A DNA stretch of 34,413 nt from positions 1 through 34,413 of the forward strand of contig CAKVBK010000008.1 in the NCBI GenBank assembly GCA_934725285.1, in the 5' to 3' direction. The translations under genes and the position numbers were made by a program. This DNA comes from an uncultured Bacteroidales bacterium. Its GTDB lineage: Bacteria > Bacteroidota > Bacteroidia > Bacteroidales > UBA932. Under the pieces are notes generated by a model. It made no database searches and was not told the DNA's origin. It worked only from the letters and a program-made list of their open reading frames with translations. Numbering within the stretch: position 1 is the first letter of the stretch; every line of letters begins with the position of its first letter. Below are positions 24,264-32,100 of this stretch, one piece after another.

Positions 24264-25262
24264 ATGAACCTTCATGTCGAGATTGAGAGGCATTCCGGCT
24301 TCTGCGGAGGCGTGATCAGAGCGATCAGCCGCGCCGAGAAATTTCTGGAGGAGTTTCCCGGCAAGACACTATACTCTCTTGGCGACATAGTCCACAATGA
24401 GGCGGAACTCCGGAGGCTTGGCGAAAAAGGGCTCGTCACGATCGACAAGGATGGGCTGATGAATATTCCCGAGCCATCATCGAAGACATTGCTGATCAGG
24501 GCGCACGGCGAGCCGCCGCAGACATATTCATTGGCCCGAAAGCTTGGTGTTACGGTGATTGACTGCACATGCCCGGTGGTTCTGAAACTGCAAAAAAGCA
24601 TCAGGGAGGCCTATGAGAGGGTCAAGCCGGCCGGAGGGCAGATCATCATATTCGGAAAGATCGGTCATGCCGAGGTTCTGGGGCTGTTGGGGCAGGTCGA
24701 TGGTGACGCTGCCGTGATCGAGAATATGCCGATGCTGCTTTCCGCTCTTGAGAACGGTTCCATCAGGACAGACAGGCCGCTGGAGATATTCTCGCAGACC
24801 ACCAAGAGTCCGGCGGAATATTCAGAGATCTGCAGGGTGCTTTCAGAAGCGCTTCGGCAGTTCAATCGCTCGGACGGTGAGTCTGCCGAACCGTCTGGAC
24901 GGGCGCTTCGACAGGCTCAGCGACCGCTAAGATCTGAGACTTACGAAGAAGCGGTATATGGTCAAGCCAGCCTGACAGTTCACAACACAATCTGTTCGCA
25001 GGTGGCGTCACGACATGAGGAACTGGCCGAATTCGCGTCGAAGCACGATGTGATCGTCTTTGTGTCAGGAGCCTCCAGTTCCAACGGGAAAGTGCTTTTC
25101 GACCTTTGCAAGTCCAGGAATCCGCACACCTATCATATTTCAGAATCTTCGGAACTGGAACAAGACTGGTTTTCGGACGGGGACAAGGTCGGTGTCTGCG
25201 GCGCGACCTCCACACCAGGATGGCTTTTGAGGCAGGTCACAGAGACTATTTCAAGATTCTGA
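24264..25262 (+). CDS. ispH: 4-hydroxy-3-methylbut-2-enyl diphosphate reductase with internal insertion
   Basis: A 332-residue [4Fe-4S] enzyme, last step of the MEP isoprenoid pathway. The start at the ATG at 24264 (MNLHVEIERH) gives the normal N-terminus. Cluster ligands are Cys14 (SGFCGG), Cys103 (CTCP) and Cys244 (NTIC). His44, His81 and His135-x-Glu137 line the active site. Cys103 to Cys244 is 141 residues, against 101 in the E. coli enzyme. The excess is a low-complexity stretch at about residues 197-232 containing 'ALRQAQRPLRS', whose DNA carries palindromic repeats (see the repeat entries). Flanking motifs are in frame and intact, so the gene is probably functional. It follows cmk by four bases. 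Confidence 0.93.
   Translation: MNLHVEIERHSGFCGGVIRAISRAEKFLEEFPGKTLYSLGDIVHNEAELRRLGEKGLVTIDKDGLMNIPEPSSKTLLIRAHGEPPQTYSLARKLGVTVIDCTCPVVLKLQKSIREAYERVKPAGGQIIIFGKIGHAEVLGLLGQVDGDAAVIENMPMLLSALENGSIRTDRPLEIFSQTTKSPAEYSEICRVLSEALRQFNRSDGESAEPSGRALRQAQRPLRSETYEEAVYGQASLTVHNTICSQVASRHEELAEFASKHDVIVFVSGASSSNGKVLFDLCKSRNPHTYHISESSELEQDWFSDGDKVGVCGATSTPGWLLRQVTETISRF
24851..24948. repeat. Repeat-rich insertion inside ispH
   Basis: About 98 bases of in-frame extra DNA made of nested inverted repeats: TTCGGCAG (24853-24860) with CTGCCGAA (24883-24890), then CCGTC-TG-GACGG (24891-24902), then the hairpin element at 24902-24925. The borders are estimated from where IspH conservation fails and resumes. 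Confidence 0.65.
24902..24925. repeat. Palindromic element, copy 1 (loop TCGACAGGCTC)
   Basis: Stem GG-CGCT / AGCG-(a)-CC around an 11-base loop, with one bulged base in the 3' arm. A second copy with the same architecture, a 9/11 identical loop and a compensatory stem change lies at 34299-34324. Confidence 0.7.
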
Positions 25263-25328
25263 GCCACCGGTCGTGGAGTATGCCGAAACGACCCATAATA
25301 TATGGAAATCCATTGAATACAAGAATTT

Positions 25329-25360
25329 TTTGCAGGAATATTCACAAATAGTTAACTTTG
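25329..25360 (+). promoter_or_regulatory. Full -33/-7 promoter for efp
   Basis: TTTG at 25329-25332 (end of a T-run), a 20-base spacer, then TAACTTTG at 25353-25360. One of the two best matches in the window to the Bacteroidetes consensus TTTG-N19-TAnnTTTG. Predicts an efp leader of about 95 bases. Confidence 0.75.
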
Positions 25361-25365
25361 TGAAT
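25340..25365. promoter_or_regulatory. Palindrome over the efp -7 box (possible operator)
   Basis: ATTCACAAA (25340-25348) and TTTGTGAAT (25357-25365) are perfect 9-bp inverted arms with an 8-base spacer. The right arm contains the end of the -7 box. The geometry suits a dimeric DNA-binding regulator. Confidence 0.5.
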
Positions 25366-25461
25366 GATTTGATTGCTCATCAATCTTTTGAAATCTAAGT
25401 CAAACAGATCGCTTAAGTTGAGGCAAGGTTTTAACGGTTAACAAATTCATAACATATTTTT

Positions 25462-26028
25462 ATGGCAACAACAGCAGATTTTAAGAACGGCCTTTATATC
25501 AGCTACAACGGCAAGCCTTGCCAGGTAGTCTATTTCCAGCACGTTAAGCCTGGAAAGGGTCCGGCTTTCGTAAAGACAAAGCTTCGCAACCTTGAGAACG
25601 GAAGAATCCTTGAGAACACCTTCACTGCGGGTATGAAGATCGATGTCATCAACGTCGAGAGACGTCCTTACCAGTTCCTCTACTCTGACGAGGACGGATT
25701 CAACTTCATGCACGAGGAGACCTACGAGCAGATCCACCTGCCTCACGATGTTGTCGAAAACGCTGACCTTATGAAGGAAGGACAGCACGTCGAGATGATG
25801 TTCGTCACCGAGCCTGAGGAGAAGTGCCTTACCTGTGAGCTTCCTACGTATGTTACCCTTGAGGTGACCTACACCGAGCCGGCTGTGAAGGGCAACACCG
25901 CCTCCACCAGCGCTTTGAAGGAGTGTACCCTCGAGACCGGTGCCAAGATCATGGTTCCGCTCTTCATCAATCAGGGCGACAAGATCACTGTCAACACCAC
26001 CGACCGCTCCTACGGTCAGAGAGTGTAA
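25462..26028 (+). CDS. efp: Elongation factor P
   Basis: A 188-residue three-domain translation factor that rescues ribosomes stalled on proline runs. The KOW-like N-terminal domain carries the modification loop 'VKPGKGPAFVKTK', in which Lys32 sits at the position modified in other EF-Ps. 'MKIDVINVERRPYQFLYSDE' leads into the middle OB domain and 'TASTSALKECTLETGAKIMV' into the last domain. The Pro after PGKG is, from memory, usual in Bacteroidetes; the modifying enzyme is not encoded in this window. A full promoter with an overlapping palindrome precedes it, and a strong terminator follows. It appears to be transcribed alone. Confidence 0.96.
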   Translation: MATTADFKNGLYISYNGKPCQVVYFQHVKPGKGPAFVKTKLRNLENGRILENTFTAGMKIDVINVERRPYQFLYSDEDGFNFMHEETYEQIHLPHDVVENADLMKEGQHVEMMFVTEPEEKCLTCELPTYVTLEVTYTEPAVKGNTASTSALKECTLETGAKIMVPLFINQGDKITVNTTDRSYGQRV

Positions 26029-26092
26029 TAATCACAATGGCATTCCTGAAATCCAGTCTTGCATAATTCAGCAAGGCTCTGAAATTTAGAGG

Positions 26093-26127
26093 AAAACCGG
26101 ACGACTCTCCCGAGTCGCCCGGTTTTT
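26093..26127 (+). terminator. Intrinsic terminator after efp
   Basis: Stem AAAACCGG / CCGGTTTT, one A-C mismatch, then CGACTC / GAGTCG around a TCCC loop, ending in a run of five Ts. The A-rich 5' side makes it usable from both directions. Confidence 0.88.
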
Positions 26128-26377
26128 CTTCGTAGTCCTCCAAAGGGAGCATTATTTGGAGAAAACGCTCTCGTCAAGCACAAATTCACCTATAACTGGA
26201 GCAATATTCGTCATTAATGATTCCATCGAATCCATAGGCTCTTACCGCATCACCAACCACCAATAATGGGGTATTTCACAATATTATTTCTGTTTCTTAT
26301 GTTTTGTATATGTTTCTTTTCGTTTTTTACGTTTATTGCGCATATTATTGCGGTTCAAATATTTAACGCCTAGATAT
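26128..26377. other. AT-rich intergenic region before the Rpn-type gene
   Basis: About 250 bases without a convincing gene. A 27-codon minus-strand frame (26152-26235) is the only frame with protein-like composition and is not called. The last 100 bases are very T-rich. TATGTTTC, near 26304-26311, resembles a -7 box with one mismatch, but no good -33 box accompanies it. Confidence 0.5.
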
Positions 26378-27364
26378 ATGAACTACTTTAAAGACAGAAA
26401 TGAGCTCGCTCCGTTCGTCAACCTGCGGAGCGACGTGGGCTTCAAGGCCGTGTTCGCGGACAGGAACAACAAGGACATCCTCATCGGGGTGCTGAACCAG
26501 ATCCTCCCTCCCGAGGCGAGGATCGAGGACATCAAGGAGTATTCAGACAGGGAGCAGCAACAGGATGTGGTCTACGGGAAGAAGACAGTGCTGGACCTGG
26601 TCTGCGTGGACAAGGACGACAGGACGTTCATTGTGGAGATGCAGTCCGCCGAGGAGGACAGCTTCTTCGAGCGGTGCGTCTATTATGCGTCGGGGCTGTA
26701 CCATCTGGAGCTGTCGGAGGGGGATCTATACGGGAAGCTCCATCCGGTCTATGTGGTGTCGTTCCTGAACTACCGCCTGAGGCACGACGACGAGTCGCTG
26801 TGGGACACCGACCACTTCATCTCCTACTGGAGGTTCTCCGAAAAACGCACCGGAATGGTTGCGGATCAGACAATTAGTGTTATCTTTGTGGAGCTGGCGC
26901 TGTTCACCAAGACGCTGGAGGAGTGCGTGACAGAGTCCGACAGGCTGTTCTACATATTCAGGAACAGCGGCGGCTTCCAAAAGGTTCCGGAGTGGATCGA
27001 GGAGGCCGGAGGGATCTCCAGGCGGCTCGCCGAGGCGTGCGAGGTGGCGGCGTTCGACAAGGAGAAGAAACTTAAATACGAGATCGACAAGATGAACGAG
27101 AGAGACATTCTTGCGCAGCGCGTGTTCGCCGAGCGCAAGGGCTTCGAGAAAGGCTATGCAGACGGAGAGGCCAAGGGACTGGCTGACGGGACAGCCAAAG
27201 GGATGGCCGATGGTATGGCTAAGGGTATGGCTAAAGGTGTCGCGGAAGGTAAAGCCGAGGGTAAGGCCGAGGTGGCAAAGGCGTTGATAGGCATCGGTAT
27301 GCCTGTTGAGCAGATTGTCAGCGTCACTGGGCTGACCGCCGAGCAGGTGGAGGCGCTTAAATAA
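26378..27364 (+). CDS. Rpn-family recombination-promoting nuclease / PD-(D/E)XK transposase-like
   Basis: A 328-residue protein of the Rpn/PDDEXK_2 family (the 'conserved hypothetical transposase' group). The start is the ATG at 26378 (MNYFKDRNELAPF); the upstream frame is AT-rich non-coding. Family marks are 'LRSDVGFKAVFAD', the nuclease core 'LDLVCVDKDDRTFIVEMQ' with the catalytic Asp and Glu-x-Gln, 'YYASGLYHLELSEGDLYGKL' and 'VYVVSFLNY'. The tail (residues 259-298) is a run of four-residue AKG/ADG units, then a short helical end 'VSVTGLTAEQVEAL'. E. coli RpnA promotes RecA-independent recombination. An IS66 fragment follows directly. The very G+C-rich gene sits after an AT-rich gap, suggesting transfer. 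Confidence 0.85.
   Translation: MNYFKDRNELAPFVNLRSDVGFKAVFADRNNKDILIGVLNQILPPEARIEDIKEYSDREQQQDVVYGKKTVLDLVCVDKDDRTFIVEMQSAEEDSFFERCVYYASGLYHLELSEGDLYGKLHPVYVVSFLNYRLRHDDESLWDTDHFISYWRFSEKRTGMVADQTISVIFVELALFTKTLEECVTESDRLFYIFRNSGGFQKVPEWIEEAGGISRRLAEACEVAAFDKEKKLKYEIDKMNERDILAQRVFAERKGFEKGYADGEAKGLADGTAKGMADGMAKGMAKGVAEGKAEGKAEVAKALIGIGMPVEQIVSVTGLTAEQVEALK
27152..27270 (+). repeat. Coding four-codon repeats in the Rpn tail
   Basis: Roughly ten units of four codons encoding variants of A-[KDE]-G-[MLVTKE]. Units differ in synonymous bases (AAG/AAA, GGT/GGG/GGA), so they are not all recent exact duplications. Slippage-prone and likely to vary in number between strains. Confidence 0.75.
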
Positions 27365-27374
27365 AGACGGGACG

Positions 27375-27494
27375 AGGTTCTGGCTTTACTCGAAGCCGAC
27401 AGACATGCGGAAGGACTTCAACATGCTGGGCGGCATAGTGAACAATGCCATGGGACAGAACCTTTACAGCGGGGATGTCTTCGTGTTCGTGAAC
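27375..27494 (+). pseudogene. tnpB: IS66-family TnpB (Orf2) fragment
   Basis: A 40-codon stretch beginning 11 bases after the Rpn stop. Translation reads 'RFWLYSKPTDMRKDFNMLGG', then 'IVNNAMGQNLYSGDVFVFVN', which matches the N-terminal third of IS66 Orf2/TnpB (F.LY..PTDMRKSFDGLSGIV...M....SGDVFVFVN). The frame stays open, but similarity stops at the Asn ending 27494, where TnpB should continue into 'RRRxxIKLL'. No upstream TnpA or downstream transposase is present. A 10-bp inverted repeat starts on the next base. Read as a relic of an IS66 element. Confidence 0.75.
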
Positions 27495-27523
27495 GCAACT
27501 GACATCCCTTTCGTGTCAGTTGC
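27495..27523. repeat. Inverted repeat at the IS66 relic breakpoint
   Basis: GCAACTGACA (27495-27504) and TGTCAGTTGC (27514-27523), a perfect 10-bp pair with a 9-base spacer, begins exactly where TnpB similarity ends. No T-run follows, so it is not an obvious terminator. Confidence 0.6.
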
Positions 27524-27584
27524 ATTAAATCTTTGTCAATACGTATTTCTTCGGATGCTTACGCTACATCGGGCAACAGAATCA

Positions 27585-27619
27585 AAGAAGGGCGGCCGCT
27601 GATTGCGGTCGCCCTTCTT
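27585..27619 (-). terminator. Terminator of the receptor-lipoprotein operon
   Basis: A 15-bp stem (27585-27599 with 27605-27619, one G-U pair) with a 5-base loop. Read on the minus strand it ends in CTTCTTTGATT, 22 bases after the lipoprotein stop at 27641. Confidence 0.85.
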
Positions 27620-27640
27620 CAGGATATTATATTCAAAAAT

Positions 27641-29107
27641 TTACTTGATCAAGACATTCTTGACCTCCCATGTAGGAGCGACAGCTGTTGTGCTCACGTA
27701 CTTGAAGGCAATCTGCATCTTGGAACCAACAAAGGCCTTGAGATCAATCTCACCGGACTCAACAAAAGTCCAGTTGTTTCCGGCAGGCTTGACAGGGATG
27801 TCAATGCGTGTCCACTCGGAAGCTCCGGATTTTTTAGCAAGCAGGAAGATGTGATCATCGACATTGCCGGAATTCAAGTAGTTCAAAGCGTGGCTGAATG
27901 TCAGAACAGCGGCATCTGCATCAGTAAGGTCAACCTCAGGAGAAACCAGAAGAGCCTCTGCGGCGAGGTTCTTGCCGACATAAGCCGAAGCCTTCATGTA
28001 ACCTCCATTTCTGCTATCGAATGACCACACATAAGTGCTTCCGGTTGGAAGAGTAACATTCTCAATTGTAAATGAGTTATCCTTCTGCGTCAGGGCATCC
28101 TCAAGATAAGCCTTGCCAGCCTTCTGGGAAACAGTGCATGTGCCATCAGAAGAATCCGATCCCTTATAAGAAGCAAACTTGATGTCGCACGAACGCGCAT
28201 CACCATCATTTGCAGCGACAGAGAACTTGGCTACAGCGGTGTCGGCAGGGTTAGGCTCGATCTTGGTAGGAACGCCCTTGACATAGTCCATTCCGACATA
28301 CTTAACCCAATCGCAGTCCTCTGGAATTGAAGGGAACACACCGTTACCCTTGTAAGCGACCTTCACAGAGAAGTCACCACCATTCTTGCCAACGGCAGCA
28401 GATGTGTTGACAACCTTGATCAAAGACTTCTTGATGCTTATCACAGTCACGTTGACAAGCTGAGGGCTGCCCTTGTAAGAGCCTACAGGACCTTCAACAG
28501 TCACAACATCACCAAGTTCGATTCCGAGGCTGGTGAAGTTCTTCTCAGCACCTTTCTTGTCAAGTGTACCATAGATGTAAACAGAACCTGTCTCATCCTC
28601 AAGATACCAGTTGCCATAAGTAGTGTTGGCGATTGAGGTGCAAACACCTTTCACTCTTACGTTCTTACCTTCAGGACTGGCATTAGCCTCAGCGCAGGTC
28701 ACGGTGACAGCGGTCATAGATCCCTGACGAACCCTTACGAACTGAGAGTTGTCACCTACTTTGATGGTAAGCTCAAGCTCGCGTCCGCCCTCGAAAGCCT
28801 CTGCGGAGAAAGTGACCTTTGTCTCACCTGCCGCACCGGACATCTTGTCAGCGGCAAGCCATGATGGAGTCTGGGACTTGATGCTGCCATCATTATTTCT
28901 CTTGATGACATCAGGCCATGTGTCATTGGTGACAAACTCCCACGCATCCGTAGCGGACACGGTCAAAACAGTTGAACCACCGGCATTCGGAATCGAGAGA
29001 TAGGACTCATCAAGCTTGATGTCGTCCAATGTTCCAAGCTCCTCATCGTTGCAACCAACAAAAAGGGCTGAAGCAAGAATAGCTGAGAATAAATATCTAA
29101 GTTTCAT
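27641..29107 (-). CDS. Surface lipoprotein with BACON, OB-fold and jelly-roll-like domains
   Basis: A 488-residue predicted lipoprotein. Signal peptide with lipobox 'LFVGC' (Cys19), followed by acidic residues 'NDEE', typical of surface export in Bacteroidetes. Domains in order: a BACON-like domain at about 35-130 ('AGGSTVLTVSATDAWEF', ending 'VRVRQG'); an OB-fold of the YhcR/DUF5689 kind at about 131-225 ('VRVKGVCTSIANTTYGNWYL', 'LGDVVTVEGPVGSYKGSPQL'); a second BACON-like stretch at about 235-325; and a C-terminal choice-of-anchor-J/jelly-roll-like domain ('YVWSFDSRNGGYMKAS'). No catalytic residues are recognised. It is 17 bases downstream of the TonB-dependent receptor gene and is probably its partner in binding an extracellular substrate. 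Confidence 0.8.
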   Translation of the reverse strand: MKLRYLFSAILASALFVGCNDEELGTLDDIKLDESYLSIPNAGGSTVLTVSATDAWEFVTNDTWPDVIKRNNDGSIKSQTPSWLAADKMSGAAGETKVTFSAEAFEGGRELELTIKVGDNSQFVRVRQGSMTAVTVTCAEANASPEGKNVRVKGVCTSIANTTYGNWYLEDETGSVYIYGTLDKKGAEKNFTSLGIELGDVVTVEGPVGSYKGSPQLVNVTVISIKKSLIKVVNTSAAVGKNGGDFSVKVAYKGNGVFPSIPEDCDWVKYVGMDYVKGVPTKIEPNPADTAVAKFSVAANDGDARSCDIKFASYKGSDSSDGTCTVSQKAGKAYLEDALTQKDNSFTIENVTLPTGSTYVWSFDSRNGGYMKASAYVGKNLAAEALLVSPEVDLTDADAAVLTFSHALNYLNSGNVDDHIFLLAKKSGASEWTRIDIPVKPAGNNWTFVESGEIDLKAFVGSKMQIAFKYVSTTAVAPTWEVKNVLIK

Positions 29108-29124
29108 AATTATCTCTATAAATA

Positions 29125-32100
29125 TTAGTTAAACATATACTTTATTCCCACAGAAGCGTACCAACACTGGCCGATGGCAGTGTAAGGAACGAATGTCTTC
29201 ACGTCTGAAGTGACAGCGCTCGGAGTGGAAAATACCGGATAACCCTGACTGTCAGTCGTCTCATACTTGAGGATACGGCCTGAATTAAGATCAGGATTCA
29301 TGTACTTGCTAACACCCCAGCTTGAGTTGAAGAGGTTCAGAATGTTCTTGATGTCAACGCTGAGCTGAAGAGTGTTGGTGGTCTTGCCGATGTTGAGTTT
29401 GAAATCGTGCTTGTAGCTTACGTCAAGTCTATGAACCCAAGGAGAATAAACACTGTAAGCCTCGGCGTATTCACCCTGATGCTTGCTGAGGTATTTGTCG
29501 TTGTGGACGTATTCCATGAAGCGGTCACGGTCGCCCTCTGAGGCGAAACGGAACTCACCGTCAGCGACCTGCTTGTCAGTAGGAATATAAAGGGCGTCGT
29601 AGCTGTAACCATCACCATTCATATCATTGGCAAGCATATAAGAATAGTTGTAGCCACCTCTCCAAGCCTCGTAGATCAAGCTGTAGTGGTTGCCGCTCTT
29701 GTCGTGGTGTGTAGCGGAAGCAACAATACGGTCAGGAGTAACATACTCTGAATTGTGGAGTTTGATGTTGTTAGGGCCAGCGACCGTAGGAACATACGTG
29801 AATGCGGACTCTGCGTTCGAGCCTGGCATACCGGTGATTTCCTTTGAGGCGGTGTGAGTGTAGGCTGCCATAAGGCTGAGACTCTCGATAGGGCGCATAT
29901 TCACGGTCACATTTGCGGAGTAGCCGTAACCCTTGCTTGTGTTCTCAAGCACGAATGCCTTGGTGGTGTTCCTGAAGGTAGCCGGGAATACAGGGCGGTT
30001 GTCTGCTCCATTCCACCTTGCGAATCCCTCGGCAGGGAGCATACTCCAGTCAGACATCATCACGCCATTTACGGTCTTGTTGAATATTCCTTCTGCGGTG
30101 ACAGTGAATGGGAATGAGACAGGAAGCTGGTAGTCAACAGCAAGGGATGTCTTCCAAACTTGTGGCATCTTGAACTTGGAGTCAACCGCAGCTATTGATG
30201 AAGGAACGGTACCATCCTCAGGAGAAATAGTCTTTGGATAACCAAGAGAATAGAGTTTGTCAAGCAGAGCCTGGGTTGTAGCCTTGCCACTGGCATCGGT
30301 AACGAGGCCACCCTTGAACGCATCCATAGTAAAGCCCATCTTCTCAGCATTCTTTGCATTGATCTGAGCCTGATACTGAACCATACCGGAGTTGGTAGGC
30401 ATGTTCGTGAAGAACACGAGAGGGAGACGGCCCATGAAGAGGCCGCTACCGCCACGGAGAGTAAGGCTCTTGTCATTAAAGACATCCCACTTGAAACCGA
30501 CACGCGGAGACACCGTGATTCCGGCTGAAGGCCACTTGCCAGTGTCGATGTGGCGGACATTGTTGTCACTGTCATAGTAGTCAAGACCAAGGATGGCGTT
30601 GTTGGTCATCAGGTCGCTGTTGTTGAAGAACAGACCGTCAAGACGCAAGCCATAGGTCAGCTTGAAGTTCTCAGTAGGATTCCAGTCATCCTGAGCATAG
30701 AGTCCAACCTTGCTGAACTGAACGCGGGCGGCCGGATTCTTCTCTCCGTCATAGCCGTAGGTAAGACAGACAACCTCAGGAGCGGCGCCATTGACGAAAT
30801 CATCAACGCTTGAGTAACGATAGTAACCGGTACCGTTTCTCATGTAGGCGTTGTCGGCCATCTGATACTCATAGCTGAGACCGGCGGTGATCTTATGGCT
30901 GCCTACATAATATGTCACATCATCCTTGATGTTGGCGATGGTGTTGTGGACAGCGTTGTTCCAAGTGAACAGCTCATAACCAAGAGACATGTACTGAGTG
31001 TTGGTGCCTGTTCCGTCCTGAATGTCGATGAACGGGAACTCACTTGAGTTGGTTCCGCGCACGTCATCAAGTTTTGAGAATGTGGCGAGGAACTGGTTGG
31101 AAAGATTGTCGCTGATGCGGCTGTTGAGGTCAACTGACACAGAATGAACGAGATTGTTCATAGAGTACATGGAGTTGGCAAAAGCCATGGAGTAAAGAGA
31201 GGTACGTCCATAGGCGGAACGTGTGCCACCGTCCATTGAGGAGGCGTTAGGGCCAAACCATGAAGTATTGTTGGTGTAGTTGTAGCGGACAGCAAGATGA
31301 TTCGCGTCATTGATGTTCCAGTCCAGACGGGCAAGGATTTTGGCGTTGCTCTCGTCAGAAGGGAAATCAGTAAAGGAACCTGTGTCGTAGCCATACTTGT
31401 CTTTCACGTGGTTGGAAACCTTCTCCATGTCAGACACAGAAGCGTATGACAGGTACTTGGAAGCGTTTCCTACTCCATTCTCAGAAGCCCTCCAACGTAC
31501 CGCGACAGATGGAGTCTGTGAATATTCAGCGTTAACGAAGAAGAAGAGTTTGTTCTTGATGACAGGTCCACCGAAGGTGAAACCGTAGGTGGTGTTGCGA
31601 TCCTTGTCACGCGCGCCAGAAATCTCGGTTCCGTCAACGGTGTTGCCACGCATGTTCTCATTGCGGTGGTAAACGTAGGCGGATCCCTTGAATGTGTTGG
31701 TACCGGACTTGGTGATGGCGTTCACACCACCGCCGATGAAGTCGGTCTGACGCACATCGTACGGAGAAATCACAACCTGAAGTTCCTCAATAGCATCAAT
31801 GGAGATAGGAGATCCGCCTCCAGGAAGCTTCTCGCTAAGACCAAAGTTATTGTTGAAGTTCGCACCGTCAACAGTGAAGTTTGCGGTACGTCCGTCAGTT
31901 CCTGCGAAGCTCATTCCATTTCCTCCGTAAGGGGAGAGTCTTGTCACATCGGTGATGCTCCTGCTTACTGTAGGGAGCGCCTCGATCTGGGCGTTGTTGA
32001 TGTTCGTCGCGGCGCCGGTCTTCTCGACAGAGAACTTGGAGTTAGCGGAGGAGACAACAACCGCCTCGGAAAGCATCTGGCTGTCATCCTTCAGCCAAGC

